Shown: in pieces, positions 1 through 10,150 of the stretch
Layout of the letters: the number at the start of each line of letters is the position of its first letter
Position numbering within the stretch: the first letter of the stretch is position 1
NCBI RefSeq assembly: GCF_001885735.1
Contig: NZ_JXKG01000002.1
Span: 62,001 to 126,000, forward strand
DNA length: 64,000 bases
Direction: 5' to 3'
Source: Enterococcus canintestini
GTDB taxonomy: Bacteria; Bacillota; Bacilli; Lactobacillales; Enterococcaceae
Program-made: the position numbers and the translations under genes
Notes under the pieces: generated by a model
The model's input: the letters and a program-made list of their open reading frames with translations, nothing else
The model's database searches: none
What the model was told of the DNA's origin: nothing

Positions 1-1361
1 GAGCCGGACCTGGTGGCTATGTTGCTGCCATCCGCGCTGCGGAAATGGGACAAAAAGTTGCCATTGTTGAAAAAGAATACATTGGTGGTGTCTGCTTAAA
101 CGTTGGATGTATTCCTTCAAAAGCGTTAATTTCTGCTGGGCACCACTATCAAGAATCACTAGACTCTAAAATGTTTGGTGTTTCTAGTGAAAATGTAAAA
201 TTAGACTTTGCTGCAACACAAGAATGGAAACAAAATGGCGTCGTTAACAAATTAACGAGTGGTGTTGGTTTCTTATTGAAAAAACACAAAGTCGAAGTTT
301 TAGAAGGGGAAGCTTATTTTGTTGATGATCATACATTACGTGTGATTCACCCTGATTCTGCTCAAACTTACTCTTTCAACAATGCTATTGTTGCGACTGG
401 TTCAAGACCAATTGAAATCCCAGGCTTCAAATTTGGTGGACGCGTGTTAGACTCTACTGGCGGCTTAGCTTTAAAAGAAGTACCGAAAAACTTCGTCATT
501 ATTGGTGGCGGTGTAATCGGTGCAGAACTTGGTGGAGCTTACGCTAACCTAGGAGCCAATGTGACAATTTTAGAAGGTTCACCACAAATTTTGCCAACTT
601 ATGAAAAAGATATGGTTAAAATTGTTGAAGATGAATTTAAGAAAAAAGGGATGACTGTTATTACCAATGCAATGGCTAAAGAAGCTGTTGATAATGGTGA
701 TAGCGTGACTATCAAATACGCAGTTGATGGCAAAGAAGAAAGCATTACAGCGGATTATGTAATGGTGACAGTTGGTCGTCGTCCGAACACAGACGAGCTA
801 GGTCTAGAACAAGCTGGTGTTGAAATCGGCGAACGTGGTTTAATTACTGTCGATAAACAAGGTCGTACAAATGTTTCTAATATTTTTGCAATTGGCGATA
901 TTGTTCCAGGTGCAGCCCTAGCTCACAAAGCAAGCTATGAAGCAAAAATTGCTGCTGAAGCAATTAGTGGCAAAAAAGTTGCAGTTGACTATAAAGCTAT
1001 GCCAGCAGTTGCCTTTACAGATCCAGAACTTGCCTCTGTAGGGATGACAATTGCAGAAGCTAAAGAAGCTGGTTTGGAAGCAAAAGCTTTTAAATTCCCA
1101 TTTTCTGGTAATGGTCGCGCCTTGTCATTAGGTAAAACAGAAGGCTTTATTCGACTAGTAACAACTGTAGAAGACAATGTTTTAATTGGAGCACAACTTG
1201 CGGGTGTTGGTGCAAGTGATATGGTTTCAGAATTAGCCTTAGCCATTGAATCAGGTATGAATGCTGAAGATATTGCGCTAACGATTCATCCACACCCATC
1301 ATTAGGGGAAATCGTGATGGATGCTTCTGAACTTGCTTTAGGTATGCCAATTCATATTTAA
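1..1361 (+). CDS. pdhD: Dihydrolipoyl dehydrogenase (E3), 5'-truncated by window edge
   Basis: E3 re-oxidises the dihydrolipoyl groups of a 2-oxo acid dehydrogenase complex with FAD and reduces NAD+. The frame beginning at base 3 is open from the edge, so the first visible Met (45) is internal and about 15 residues are missing. Visible: the end of the FAD dinucleotide fold (GPGGYVA), the redox disulfide CLNVGC (Cys codons at 93 and 108), an NAD fold with GGGVIG near 504, the second FAD motif FAIGD near 890, and the C-terminal HPHPSLGE that supplies the catalytic His. The family is usually about 470 residues; 452 are visible. A terminator follows, so it is the last gene of its operon. Assignment to the pyruvate complex rather than another 2-oxo acid complex is inference, because the E1 and E2 genes lie outside. 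Confidence 0.95.
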   Translation, partial: AGPGGYVAAIRAAEMGQKVAIVEKEYIGGVCLNVGCIPSKALISAGHHYQESLDSKMFGVSSENVKLDFAATQEWKQNGVVNKLTSGVGFLLKKHKVEVLEGEAYFVDDHTLRVIHPDSAQTYSFNNAIVATGSRPIEIPGFKFGGRVLDSTGGLALKEVPKNFVIIGGGVIGAELGGAYANLGANVTILEGSPQILPTYEKDMVKIVEDEFKKKGMTVITNAMAKEAVDNGDSVTIKYAVDGKEESITADYVMVTVGRRPNTDELGLEQAGVEIGERGLITVDKQGRTNVSNIFAIGDIVPGAALAHKASYEAKIAAEAISGKKVAVDYKAMPAVAFTDPELASVGMTIAEAKEAGLEAKAFKFPFSGNGRALSLGKTEGFIRLVTTVEDNVLIGAQLAGVGASDMVSELALAIESGMNAEDIALTIHPHPSLGEIVMDASELALGMPIHI

Positions 1362-1381
1362 AAACTTGAAATGGTTATTTT

Positions 1382-1414
1382 GAGCTGCGCCAAATGGTGC
1401 AGCTCTTTCTTTTG
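1382..1414 (+). terminator. Rho-independent terminator after pdhD
   Basis: GAGCTGCGCC (1382-1391), loop AAAT, GGTGCAGCTC (1396-1405): a 10-bp stem with one G-U pair, followed by TTTCTTTT. Confidence 0.85.
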
Positions 1415-1457
1415 TATCCGTTAGACCTATGCTAAACTAACATTTGAGGTGAAATAT

Positions 1458-1751
1458 ATGCGAGAATATCAATATCCCTTGGATTTATCTTGGTCCACTG
1501 AAGAAATGGTGACCGTTATGAAAATGTGGGAAGCACTAGAAGCAGCCAATGAAAAAGGGATAGAAGCAACAACGTTTTTAAAATCCTATGAAAATTTCAA
1601 AAAAGTTGTCCCAAGTATTGGTGAAGAACGACGCTTAGGAAGAGAATTTGAAAATTTATCTGGTTATTCTTTATACCACACACTCAAGTTAGCAAAACAA
1701 AATCCAACTGGAAGGTTAAAGGTGAAAAACGAATATGGAAGAAATGATTAA
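1458..1751 (+). CDS. UPF0223 family protein (YktA-like)
   Basis: Small soluble protein of 97 residues resembling the UPF0223 family (Bacillus YktA); no biochemical function is established that I can name. The N-terminal YQYPLDLSWSTEEMV and the later VPSIGEE and SGYSLYH stretches fit the family. The frame also has a GTG at 1449, but that codon lies inside the Shine-Dalgarno sequence GAGGTG (1446-1451), so ATG 1458, six bases further on, is the start. The 3' end overlaps the next gene by 17 bases, so the two are translationally linked. In other Firmicutes this gene also sits beside the inositol-phosphatase gene and typA. Confidence 0.85.
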   Translation: MREYQYPLDLSWSTEEMVTVMKMWEALEAANEKGIEATTFLKSYENFKKVVPSIGEERRLGREFENLSGYSLYHTLKLAKQNPTGRLKVKNEYGRND

Positions 1752-2499
1752 TGAAATTAAAAGCTGGATTTATGAAGCCGGTGAAGTGATTAAAAAAAGT
1801 TTTCAAGCAGATGATTTAGTAGTTGATACCAAAAGTGGTCGCACCGACTTAGTGACAAACTTAGATAAAGCTACTCAAGATTTTTTGACAGAACGCATTA
1901 TGAATTTTGATCCTAATGCTAAAATTTTAGGTGAAGAAAACGGCAAAGACCAACTTGAAGACTTTAGTGGGCGCGTTTTTATAATCGATCCAATTGACGG
2001 GACGATGAATTTTGTTTTAGAACATGAAAATTTTTGTATTATGGTTGCAGTTTATGAACAAGGTGTCGGAAAATTAGGCTTTGTTTATGACGTGATGAAA
2101 GATGAGTTTTTATGGGGCGGACGCAACATCGGCGTGTATTGTAATGATCAAAAAATCAATCCACCAAAAGATATTTCCTTATCAGAAGGATTAGTAGGAT
2201 TAAATCATGTGATGTATCAAAAAGATAGTTGGCATGTGCAAAAAATGGGAGAAGTTGCCTTAGGTGTGCGCATGACAGGTTGTGCCGGTTATGAATTGAT
2301 TAGTTTAGCGATGGGAAGAAGAGCTGCTTATATTTCGCGACTTGCACCGTGGGATTATGCTGCCGGTGGCGTTTTGATTGAAGAATTAGGCTTGCGCATG
2401 TCAAATATCAATGGCGATCCGCTAAAATTAGCTGGACGTGAATTGTTTGTAGCAGCCACACCTAAAGCTTATGAAAATATTATGGAAATAAAAAATTAA
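1735..2499 (+). CDS. Inositol monophosphatase family protein (SuhB-like)
   Basis: 254-residue Mg2+-dependent phosphatase of the inositol monophosphatase/fructose-1,6-bisphosphatase/PAP-phosphatase superfamily. The metal-binding signature is complete: GEEN (66-69), DPIDGT (85-90) and WDYAAGG (about 204-210). Overall layout and length are standard. The substrate cannot be told from sequence; inositol phosphates, 3'-phosphoadenosine 5'-phosphate and nucleotide phosphates are all used by members. ATG 1735 follows AAAGGTG inside the end of the preceding gene. A weak AATCCC/GGGATT hairpin (2501-2520) follows but has no U-run. Confidence 0.88.
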   Translation: MEEMINEIKSWIYEAGEVIKKSFQADDLVVDTKSGRTDLVTNLDKATQDFLTERIMNFDPNAKILGEENGKDQLEDFSGRVFIIDPIDGTMNFVLEHENFCIMVAVYEQGVGKLGFVYDVMKDEFLWGGRNIGVYCNDQKINPPKDISLSEGLVGLNHVMYQKDSWHVQKMGEVALGVRMTGCAGYELISLAMGRRAAYISRLAPWDYAAGGVLIEELGLRMSNINGDPLKLAGRELFVAATPKAYENIMEIKN

Positions 2500-2595
2500 T
2501 AATCCCTTAGTAGTGGGATTTATAACAGATTTGCAAAAGTTATGACATGGAATGAATCTTTTTGAAAGTTTTCACTATATTTCAGAAAGATAATC

Positions 2596-2604
2596 TGTTA
2601 TAAT
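2596..2604 (+). promoter_or_regulatory. Extended -10 promoter of typA
   Basis: TGTTATAAT with TG at 2596-2597 and -10 at 2599-2604. No recognisable -35 box lies 16-18 bp upstream. About 35 bp of leader precede the typA Shine-Dalgarno sequence. Confidence 0.65.
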
Positions 2605-2645
2605 GAGCCGTCAGATTATACACAAGATTAAAGGAGCCAGATAAA

Positions 2646-4472
2646 TTGAAATTAAGAAATGATATTCGCAATGTGGCAATTATCGCCCACGTTGACCATG
2701 GTAAAACGACACTCGTAGATGAATTATTGAAACAATCAGATACATTAGACAGCCACACTCGCTTAGAAGAGCGGGCCATGGACTCCAATGCATTGGAAAA
2801 AGAACGTGGTATCACGATTTTGGCAAAAAATACAGCTGTCGAATATCAAGGTACTAAAATTAACATCATGGATACACCAGGACACGCGGACTTCGGTGGT
2901 GAAGTAGAGCGGATTATGAAAATGGTTGATGGTGTTGTTTTAGTTGTCGATGCTTATGAAGGCACAATGCCACAAACACGCTTTGTCTTGAAAAAAGCCT
3001 TAGAACAACATTTAACTCCAATTGTAGTTGTAAATAAAATCGATAAAGATTCAGCTCGTCCTGCTGAAGTTGTGGATGAAGTTTTGGAATTATTTATTGA
3101 ATTAGGTGCAGATGAAGATCAATTAGAATTCCCTGTTATTTATGCGTCTGCAGTTAATGGGACTTCTAGTTTATCAGATGATCCAAGTAAACAAGAACAC
3201 ACAATGGCGCCAGTCTTTGATACAATTTTAGAACACATTCCAGCACCAGTTGATAATAGCGACGAACCTTTACAATTCCAAGTTTCACTACTTGATTATA
3301 ACGACTATGTCGGTCGTATTGGGATTGGCCGTGTTTTCCGTGGTAAAATTGCCGTTGGCGATCAAGTTTCTTTAATTAAATTAGATGGCACGATTAAAAA
3401 CTTCCGTGTGACAAAATTATTTGGTTTCTTTGGTTTGAAACGTTTAGAGATTACAGAAGCAAAAGCTGGGGATTTAATTGCAGTTTCTGGGATGGAAGAT
3501 ATCTTCGTTGGGGAAACTGTTACACCTGTTGATCATCAAGATGCACTACCAATCTTACACATTGATGAACCAACTTTACAGATGACTTTCTTAGTTAATA
3601 ATTCGCCATTTGCTGGTCGTGAAGGTAAATGGGTTACAGCACGTAAAATTGAAGAACGTCTAATGTCACAATTACAAACTGACGTTTCATTACGCGTTGA
3701 GTCAATTGCACCGGATGCTTGGACAGTTTCTGGCCGTGGTGAATTGCATTTGTCAATTTTAATTGAAAATATGCGTCGTGAAGGCTATGAATTACAAGTT
3801 TCACGTCCTGAAGTTATCGAACGTATCGTTGACGGCGTAAAATGTGAGCCGTTTGAACGAGTTCAAATTGATACACCAGAAGAATACATGGGTTCAGTCA
3901 TTGAAGCCCTAGGACAACGGAAAGCTGAAATGCAAGATATGATCCACGTCGGCAACGGCCAAATCCGTTTAGTCTTTTTAGCACCTGCCCGTGGTTTAAT
4001 TGGTTTTACTACTGAGTTTTTATCCATGACACGCGGCTATGGTATTATGAACCATACTTTTGATCAATACTTGCCAATGATTCAAGGAGTTATTGGTGGG
4101 CGTCACCATGGCGCTTTAGTTTCAATGGAAAATGGTAAAGCGACAACTTACTCTATTATGTCGGTTGAAGAACGTGGTACTGTCTTTGTTGAACCAGGTA
4201 CAGAAGTTTACGAAGGAATGATCGTCGGCGAAAGCTCTCGTGATAAAGACCTTGCGGTAAACATTGTCAAAGCAAAACAAATGACTAACGTGCGTTCTGC
4301 TAACAAAGACCAAACTTCAGTTATTAAACGTCCACGTATTTTAACGTTAGAAGAATCACTAGAATTCTTAAATGATGATGAATACTGTGAAGTAACACCG
4401 GAAAGCATCCGTTTACGTAAACAAATTTTAAATAAGAGTGAACGTGAAAAAGCTGCTAAAAAGAAAAAATAA
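2646..4472 (+). CDS. typA: Ribosome-associated translational GTPase TypA/BipA
   Basis: 608-residue translational GTPase that binds the ribosome and acts in large-subunit assembly and stress or low-temperature growth. GTPase motifs in order: AHVDHGKT (P-loop, 14-21), the switch region with [14 protein letters not shown], and NKIDKD. EF-G-like domains II, III and V follow, then the TypA-specific C-terminal domain and a lysine-rich tail. The start is TTG 2646, nine bases after AAGGAG (2631-2636); the first downstream Met would cut off the conserved N-terminus. The gene is monocistronic, with its own extended -10 promoter and a strong terminator. Confidence 0.97.
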   Translation: MKLRNDIRNVAIIAHVDHGKTTLVDELLKQSDTLDSHTRLEERAMDSNALEKERGITILAKNTAVEYQGTKINIMDTPGHADFGGEVERIMKMVDGVVLVVDAYEGTMPQTRFVLKKALEQHLTPIVVVNKIDKDSARPAEVVDEVLELFIELGADEDQLEFPVIYASAVNGTSSLSDDPSKQEHTMAPVFDTILEHIPAPVDNSDEPLQFQVSLLDYNDYVGRIGIGRVFRGKIAVGDQVSLIKLDGTIKNFRVTKLFGFFGLKRLEITEAKAGDLIAVSGMEDIFVGETVTPVDHQDALPILHIDEPTLQMTFLVNNSPFAGREGKWVTARKIEERLMSQLQTDVSLRVESIAPDAWTVSGRGELHLSILIENMRREGYELQVSRPEVIERIVDGVKCEPFERVQIDTPEEYMGSVIEALGQRKAEMQDMIHVGNGQIRLVFLAPARGLIGFTTEFLSMTRGYGIMNHTFDQYLPMIQGVIGGRHHGALVSMENGKATTYSIMSVEERGTVFVEPGTEVYEGMIVGESSRDKDLAVNIVKAKQMTNVRSANKDQTSVIKRPRILTLEESLEFLNDDEYCEVTPESIRLRKQILNKSEREKAAKKKK

Positions 4473-4479
4473 TTACTTA

Positions 4480-4511
4480 AACCAATCTTCAATGGAAGAT
4501 TGGTTTTTTTG
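4480..4511 (+). terminator. Rho-independent terminator after typA
   Basis: ACCAATCTTC (4481-4490), loop AATG, GAAGATTGGT (4495-4504): 10 perfect base pairs, then a run of T. Confidence 0.92.
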
Positions 4512-4566
4512 TATGAAAAGGATCATCTGTTTTACACTAAAAACAGGTTGGCGATGGTGATGAACT

Positions 4567-4890
4567 GAAATTTGAAAAGCAATTTATTAAAATGCCAACG
4601 TATTGCTTGCGAGTTGTCCAAGTTCATTCAGCTTTTCTTGTGATCTAGCTGATGAACTAGCTCTCTACGGCAATAAGCCAAAATCGTGAGAAATTTGAGG
4701 AACAATTTATCAAGATTTCGTCTTATTGCTTGATAGCTGGACGAGTTCATTTAGCTTTTTTTGTGATCTAGCTGATGAACTAGCTCTCTACGGCAATAAG
4801 CCAAAATCGTGAGAAATTTGGGAAAACAATTTATCAAGATTTCGTCTTATCGCTTGATAGCTGGACGAGTTCATTCAGCTTTTCTTGTGG
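4567..4890. repeat. Tandem copies of an imperfect-palindromic repeat (about 123 bp unit)
   Basis: Two near-identical tandem units start at 4641 and 4764 (period 123 bp). A degenerate partial unit precedes them (about 4570-4640) and the first bases of a third unit follow (to about 4888). Each unit is itself a large imperfect inverted repeat: the arm starting AGCTGATGAACTAGCTC and containing CAATAAG pairs with an arm containing ATTTCGTCTTATTGC and GAGTTCATTTAGCT. Related sequence recurs at 15256-15380. No ORF is conserved between units, so this looks like a non-coding dispersed element. It fills most of the 681-bp gap between typA and ylaN; I see nothing else there except the ylaN promoter. Confidence 0.85.
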
Positions 4891-5112
4891 AAAAGTTTTA
4901 CTGTTAAAAAGTTGTTTTGTCACTGTTTTTGCGTAAATAATTAGAATTAGGTATTTTTACAGTAATTATTTGTTTCACATTATTCTATGTTTCACGCAAA
5001 GAGAGATGAGAAACAAATTTACTGTTTTCTTTAAAAATGTTCGGATTAATGCGGTGGTTCGTGAAAATTTTAAGAAGGTTTTCCGGATTTTATCCCAATC
5101 AATTCGGGATTA

Positions 5113-5121
5113 TGCTATAAT
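5113..5121 (+). promoter_or_regulatory. Extended -10 promoter of ylaN-ftsW
   Basis: TGCTATAAT (TG at 5113-5114, -10 at 5116-5121), no clear -35 box, 33 bp upstream of the ylaN start. Confidence 0.6.
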
Positions 5122-5153
5122 AATGAAACTAAGAAAGAAAGGTTGGATTAGAG

Positions 5154-5444
5154 ATGGATTCAGTTTCTCATGAATTTGCTTTGGAATTATTGATGCAAGA
5201 TGCCGACCGCATTAAAAAATTAATTCGCAATCAAAAAAATAGTTTATGTATTTCTCAATGTAAAGCTTTTGAGGAAGTTGTTGATACACAAATGTATGGC
5301 TTGTCTCGTCAAGTAACTTTCGCGGTTCGCCTAGGTATCATTCGAAACGACGAAGGTCACCAACTGTTAAGTGATTTAGAAAGAGAATTAAATCATTTAT
5401 ACGCAGAGGTCTACGAAGATCAAAAGACGAACAAGGAGGCGTAA
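5154..5444 (+). CDS. ylaN: YlaN family protein (UPF0358)
   Basis: 96-residue soluble, mostly helical protein matching the YlaN/UPF0358 family in length and in the N-terminal ALELLMQDADRI and central VDTQMYGLSRQV stretches. Family members in Bacillus and Staphylococcus have been linked to iron homeostasis through binding iron and the Fur regulator; that role here is inference. ATG 5154 is preceded by AAGAAAGG. The stop is three bases before the ftsW TTG, so the two are co-transcribed, as in Bacillus, where ylaN also precedes ftsW. Confidence 0.93.
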   Translation: MDSVSHEFALELLMQDADRIKKLIRNQKNSLCISQCKAFEEVVDTQMYGLSRQVTFAVRLGIIRNDEGHQLLSDLERELNHLYAEVYEDQKTNKEA

Positions 5445-5447
5445 GCC

Positions 5448-6653
5448 TTGCCACAAAAGATAAAAAAACGTCACCTTTTAGATTATAGTATTTTAATCCC
5501 TTACTTAATTTTATGTGTATTAGGTTTGGTAATGGTATTTAGTTCAACTTCTTATCTCTTAGTTGAACAAAACCAGAATTTTATGAGTTCGGTTATTAAT
5601 CAAGCGGTTTTTTGGCTGATTAGTTTAGTGGCCATTAGTTTTATTTATAAGATGAAAACAGATGTCATTCGCAATAAAGCCTTTGCTTCGATGGCGATGA
5701 TTATTGTTATCGCGTTGTTATTAGTTGTGTTAGTAATTGGTAAAGAGGTTAATGGGGCAAAAGGCTGGTTATCTTTTGGTCCGGTTAATATTCAGCCAGC
5801 TGAGTTTTTCAAAATTACCACTATCTGGTTTTTAGCGTTAAAATTGTCCACCCGTCAAAAAACAATTCAAGGCAGAACTTTTTTTAGCACAGTCTTTAGA
5901 CCACTAGTTTATGTACTGGTAGGTTTAGGTTTAATTGCGTTACTTCCTGACTTTGGGAATGCGGCAGTTATCACTTTGATTGCTTTTTCTGTCATTATGG
6001 CTAGCGGAATTAATTATCTGTATACCTTAGTTTTAGGGGCAGCAGGTGTCATTGGATCATTTGGTGTGATTCAATTGATTAATTTGACAAAGGGAAAATT
6101 TATTCCAGCCCATGTTTATAGTCGTTTTGCAATTTATCAAAATCCATTTAAAGATGAGTTTAATTTGGGTCATCAAATGGTTAATGGCTATTATGCTATT
6201 TATAATGGTGGACTTTTTGGTCGTGGGCTAGGTAATAGTATTCAGAAAAAAGGTTTTTTGAAATTTGCCCATACCGACTATATTTTTGCAATTGTGATTG
6301 AAGAATTAGGCTTGATTATTGCGTTGTTGGTTTTAGCCTTATTATTTTACATGATTGCGCGTATTTTTCTAGTAGGAATTCGTTCAACCGATCCGTTTAA
6401 TTCTATGATGTGTATTGGGATTGGTTCTCTTTTTTTAATTCAAGTTTTCGTTAACTTAGGTGGGATTACTGGAGTTATTCCTTTAACGGGGATTACATTT
6501 CCTTTCTTAAGCCAGGGCGGTTCGTCACTTTTGATGTTATCTATATGTGTTGGTTTTGCCTTGAATATTAGTGCGGATGAAAAGAAAAAACAATATGGTA
6601 TTTTACCTGCTAAACAAGTTAAACAAAGAAAAAATGTACCAGCTAAAAAATGA
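5448..6653 (+). CDS. ftsW: Peptidoglycan glycosyltransferase FtsW (SEDS family)
   Basis: 401-residue polytopic SEDS protein (about ten membrane segments) that polymerises lipid II at the division septum with a partner class B PBP. Family landmarks: VMVFSSTSYLL in TM1, GPVNIQPAEFFK in the first large loop, LLPDFGNA, GRGLGNS and FAHTDYIFAIVIEELG, and a basic cytoplasmic tail rich in Lys. The start is TTG 5448, eight bases after a strong AAGGAGG (5433-5439). A short inverted repeat (GTTA..TAAC, about 6653-6675) without a U-run separates it from pyc. FtsW rather than RodA is favoured by the location next to ylaN and pyc. Confidence 0.93.
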   Translation: MPQKIKKRHLLDYSILIPYLILCVLGLVMVFSSTSYLLVEQNQNFMSSVINQAVFWLISLVAISFIYKMKTDVIRNKAFASMAMIIVIALLLVVLVIGKEVNGAKGWLSFGPVNIQPAEFFKITTIWFLALKLSTRQKTIQGRTFFSTVFRPLVYVLVGLGLIALLPDFGNAAVITLIAFSVIMASGINYLYTLVLGAAGVIGSFGVIQLINLTKGKFIPAHVYSRFAIYQNPFKDEFNLGHQMVNGYYAIYNGGLFGRGLGNSIQKKGFLKFAHTDYIFAIVIEELGLIIALLVLALLFYMIARIFLVGIRSTDPFNSMMCIGIGSLFLIQVFVNLGGITGVIPLTGITFPFLSQGGSSLLMLSICVGFALNISADEKKKQYGILPAKQVKQRKNVPAKK

Positions 6654-6703
6654 GTTAAGCTAGCTTTTAGCTAACAATAGATTAATTCTCAAGGAGTGGT
6701 TTG

Positions 6704-9700
6704 ATGAAAAAAATTCTCGTTGCTAACCGTGGTGAAATCGCCATCCGTGTTTTCCGTGCCTGTTCAGAATTACAGATAGGAACGGTGGGTATTTATGCTG
6801 CTGAAGATGAGTACTCAGTTCATCGATTTAAAGCTGATGAAGCTTATTTAGTTGGCAAGGGGAAAAAACCAATCGATGCCTACTTGGATATTGAAGATAT
6901 TATCCGCATTGCAAAAGAATCTGGTGCAGAGGGAATTCACCCTGGTTATGGTTTTCTTTCTGAAAATTTGGCATTTGCAAAACGTTGTGCAGAAGAAGGA
7001 TTGGTATTCATTGGGCCAAGCGTTCATCACCTTGATATTTTTGGTGATAAAATTAAAGCCAAAGAAGCTGCAATTGCAGCTGGTATTCAGTCAATTCCTG
7101 GTACAGATGGTCCAGTAGCTTCAATTGATGAAGTTTTAGCATTTGCTAACACCCATAGTTATCCGATTATGATTAAAGCCGCTTTGGGTGGTGGCGGTCG
7201 TGGTATGCGGGTAGCTCATGATGAAAAAGAAGCACGGGATGGCTACGAACGAGCGAAAAGTGAAGCAAAAGCGGCTTTTGGTAGTGATGAAGTTTATGTT
7301 GAAAAATATATCGGTAACCCTAAGCATATTGAAGTGCAAATTCTGGGAGACAGTCACGGAAATATTGTCCATCTATTTGAACGGGATTGTTCAGTGCAAC
7401 GTCGTCATCAAAAGGTAGTTGAAGTCGCGCCTTGTGTTTCCTTAAGTGCAACCCAACGAATGGAAATTTGTCAAGCAGCTGTAAAACTTATGAAGCATGT
7501 TGGATATGTAAATGCTGGAACAGTCGAATTTTTAGTAGAAGAAGATAAATTCTACTTCATCGAAGTTAATCCTCGTGTTCAAGTGGAGCATACGATTACT
7601 GAAATGATTACAGATATTGATATTGTGACTTCGCAGATTTTAATTGCACAAGGAAAAGACTTGCATACAGATATTGGTATCCCGCAACAAGCAGATATTA
7701 AATACAAAGGGGCAGCAATCCAATGCCGCATTACGACAGAAGATCCGGTTAATAATTTTATGCCAGATACCGGTAAAATCGATACTTATCGTTCTCCAGG
7801 TGGCTTTGGCGTGCGTCTGGATGTTGGGAATGCTTATGCTGGTGCAGTGGTCACACCTTACTTTGATTCGTTATTAGTAAAAGTTTGTACCCACGGTAGT
7901 ACTTTTGAACAAGCCATTCAAAAAATGCAACGTTGCTTACGAGAATTTCGTATCCGTGGTGTGAAAACAAACATTCCTTTTATGACAAATGTCATCAATC
8001 ATCCACAATTTCAAAGTGGTGAAGCAAAAACGACATTTATCGACAATACTGCTAGTTTATTTGTCTTCCCGTCTACTCGAGATCGCGGGAATAAAACAAT
8101 GAAATATATTAGTGAAATTACAATTAATGGTTTTCCGGGAATCGAAAAAAATAAGAAAAAATATTATGGTGAAGCGAGACTTCCGCATAAGTTGATTAAA
8201 CCCGACCAAGAAATTGTAACGGCTAAAAATATTCTCGATCAAAATGGGGCAGAGGCAGTAGTTGCTTGGGTTAAGCAACAAAAAGAATTGCTTTTAACCG
8301 ATACTACTTTCCGTGATGCTCACCAAAGTTTGTTAGCTACGCGAGTAAGAACCCACGATTTTGAAAAAATTGCCGCTAAAACGGAGCTCGCTTTACCACA
8401 ATTGTTCTCGACTGAAATGTGGGGTGGGGCTACTTTTGATGTGGCTTATCGTTTCTTAAACGAAGATCCATGGGTTCGTTTGCGTACTTTGCGAAAATTA
8501 ATGCCCAATACATTATTCCAAATGTTGTTCCGTGGCTCCAATGCGGTAGGATACTCTAATTATCCAGACAATGTGATTGCTGAATTTATCAAGGAATCAG
8601 CACAACAAGGAATTGATGTTTTTCGTATTTTTGATAGCTTGAACTGGTTACCACAAATGGAAAAAAGCATTCAAGCAGTGCGAGATACAGGCAAAATCGC
8701 TGAAGCTGCTATTTGTTATACGGGTGATTTAAATGATCCAAGCCGGGCTAAATATAATGTTGATTACTATAAGAATATGGCCAAAGAATTAGAACATGCC
8801 GGTGCCCACATTATTGCGATTAAAGATATGGCAGGGTTATTAAAACCCCGAGCTGCTTATCGTTTAATCAGTGAATTAAAAGATACAGTCTCATTGCCAA
8901 TTCATCTGCACACCCATGATACAAGTGGCAATGGGATTATCACATATTCTGCTGCTACCCAAGCTGGTGTGGATATTGTCGATGTTGCCACTAGCGCGAT
9001 GAGTTCATCTACAAGTCAGCCAAGTATGAATAGTTTGTATTTTGCTTTAGATCAAGATGAAAGACAGCCCCAGATTAATATTGATAACGCGCAACAATTA
9101 AATCATTATTGGGAAGATGTCCGCATGTTTTATAAGCCATTTGAAAATGGCCTAAATGCACCTCAAACAGAAGTATATAAACATGAAATGCCAGGTGGAC
9201 AATATTCTAATTTACAACAACAAGCAAAAGCCGTTGGTTTAGAAGCGCGTTGGGATGAAATCAAAGAAATGTATCAAACAGTTAACTTGATGTTTGGTGA
9301 TATTGTCAAAGTAACGCCATCTTCAAAAGTTGTTGGAGATATGGCACTATTCATGGTGCAAAATAATTTAACTGAAGCAGATGTTTATAGTCGCGGAGAT
9401 GAGTATAACTTCCCTGAGTCTGTAATCACATTTTTCCAAGGAGAATTAGGACAACCGGTAGGAGGATTTCCTGCAGACTTGCAAAAGATCATTTTAAAAG
9501 GTCGTCCTGCCTTTACAGTTCGCCCTGGCTCCTTAGCAGAACCGGTTAATTTTGAAAAAATCAAAGCAGAATTAATGGAAAAAATCGGACGTGAACCAAA
9601 ACACGAAGAAGTATTGAGCTATTTGATGTATCCACAAGTTTTCTTAGATTACCAAAAAGCTTATGAAAAATTTGCTGATATTACTGTTTTAGATACGCCA

Positions 9701-10135
9701 ACTTTCTTCCAAGGCATGCGACTAGGTGAAACCATTAATGTCGAAATTGAAAAAGGTAAGATTTTAATTATTCGTCTGGATGAAATTGGTGAGCCAGACA
9801 TTGAAGGAAATCGTGTCTTATTCTTTAACTTAAACGGCCAACGTCGTGAAGTGGTAGTAAAAGATACATCGATTATTAGCGCGGTTCAAACCAAACAAAA
9901 AGCAGAACCAACTAATAAAGAACAAATTGGGGCAACCATGCCCGGATCGGTGTTAGAAGTTTTGGTGAAAAAAGGGGATTCCGTTAAACGAGGGGATACA
10001 TTATTAATCACCGAAGCGATGAAAATGGAAACAGCAATTGAAGCTCGTTTTGATGGTGTGGTCAAACATATTTATGTAGCAAGTGGTGAACCAATTGCCC
10101 AAGATGATCTTTTAATTGAAATTACTGAAAGCTAG
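6704..10135 (+). CDS. pyc: Pyruvate carboxylase
   Basis: 1143-residue single-chain biotin enzyme that makes oxaloacetate from pyruvate, bicarbonate and ATP (anaplerosis and aspartate supply). Domain order: biotin carboxylase (about 1-450) with ANRGEIAIR, the ATP-grasp loop GGGGRGM and EVNPRVQVEH; carboxyltransferase (about 530-830) with DTTFRDAHQSL and the metal-binding HLHTHDTSGN; the allosteric linker; and the C-terminal carrier domain with the biotinylated Lys in EAMKME (about 1105). Length matches the four-domain family. A TTG at 6701 is in frame, but AAGGAG (6691-6696) places the start at ATG 6704. ftsW-pyc adjacency is conserved in Bacillus. Confidence 0.97.
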   Translation: MKKILVANRGEIAIRVFRACSELQIGTVGIYAAEDEYSVHRFKADEAYLVGKGKKPIDAYLDIEDIIRIAKESGAEGIHPGYGFLSENLAFAKRCAEEGLVFIGPSVHHLDIFGDKIKAKEAAIAAGIQSIPGTDGPVASIDEVLAFANTHSYPIMIKAALGGGGRGMRVAHDEKEARDGYERAKSEAKAAFGSDEVYVEKYIGNPKHIEVQILGDSHGNIVHLFERDCSVQRRHQKVVEVAPCVSLSATQRMEICQAAVKLMKHVGYVNAGTVEFLVEEDKFYFIEVNPRVQVEHTITEMITDIDIVTSQILIAQGKDLHTDIGIPQQADIKYKGAAIQCRITTEDPVNNFMPDTGKIDTYRSPGGFGVRLDVGNAYAGAVVTPYFDSLLVKVCTHGSTFEQAIQKMQRCLREFRIRGVKTNIPFMTNVINHPQFQSGEAKTTFIDNTASLFVFPSTRDRGNKTMKYISEITINGFPGIEKNKKKYYGEARLPHKLIKPDQEIVTAKNILDQNGAEAVVAWVKQQKELLLTDTTFRDAHQSLLATRVRTHDFEKIAAKTELALPQLFSTEMWGGATFDVAYRFLNEDPWVRLRTLRKLMPNTLFQMLFRGSNAVGYSNYPDNVIAEFIKESAQQGIDVFRIFDSLNWLPQMEKSIQAVRDTGKIAEAAICYTGDLNDPSRAKYNVDYYKNMAKELEHAGAHIIAIKDMAGLLKPRAAYRLISELKDTVSLPIHLHTHDTSGNGIITYSAATQAGVDIVDVATSAMSSSTSQPSMNSLYFALDQDERQPQINIDNAQQLNHYWEDVRMFYKPFENGLNAPQTEVYKHEMPGGQYSNLQQQAKAVGLEARWDEIKEMYQTVNLMFGDIVKVTPSSKVVGDMALFMVQNNLTEADVYSRGDEYNFPESVITFFQGELGQPVGGFPADLQKIILKGRPAFTVRPGSLAEPVNFEKIKAELMEKIGREPKHEEVLSYLMYPQVFLDYQKAYEKFADITVLDTPTFFQGMRLGETINVEIEKGKILIIRLDEIGEPDIEGNRVLFFNLNGQRREVVVKDTSIISAVQTKQKAEPTNKEQIGATMPGSVLEVLVKKGDSVKRGDTLLITEAMKMETAIEARFDGVVKHIYVASGEPIAQDDLLIEITES

Positions 10136-10150
10136 AAAGTAGGGCTTGCT

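Noticed and set aside
4641-4887. Tandem repeats considered as a CRISPR array
   Set aside because: The whole 123-bp unit is repeated without unique spacers, and each unit is internally palindromic; no cas genes are present.
4970-5173. 67-codon plus-strand ORF before ylaN
   Set aside because: It runs through the ylaN promoter and Shine-Dalgarno sequence, has no ribosome site of its own and an unlikely amino-acid pattern.
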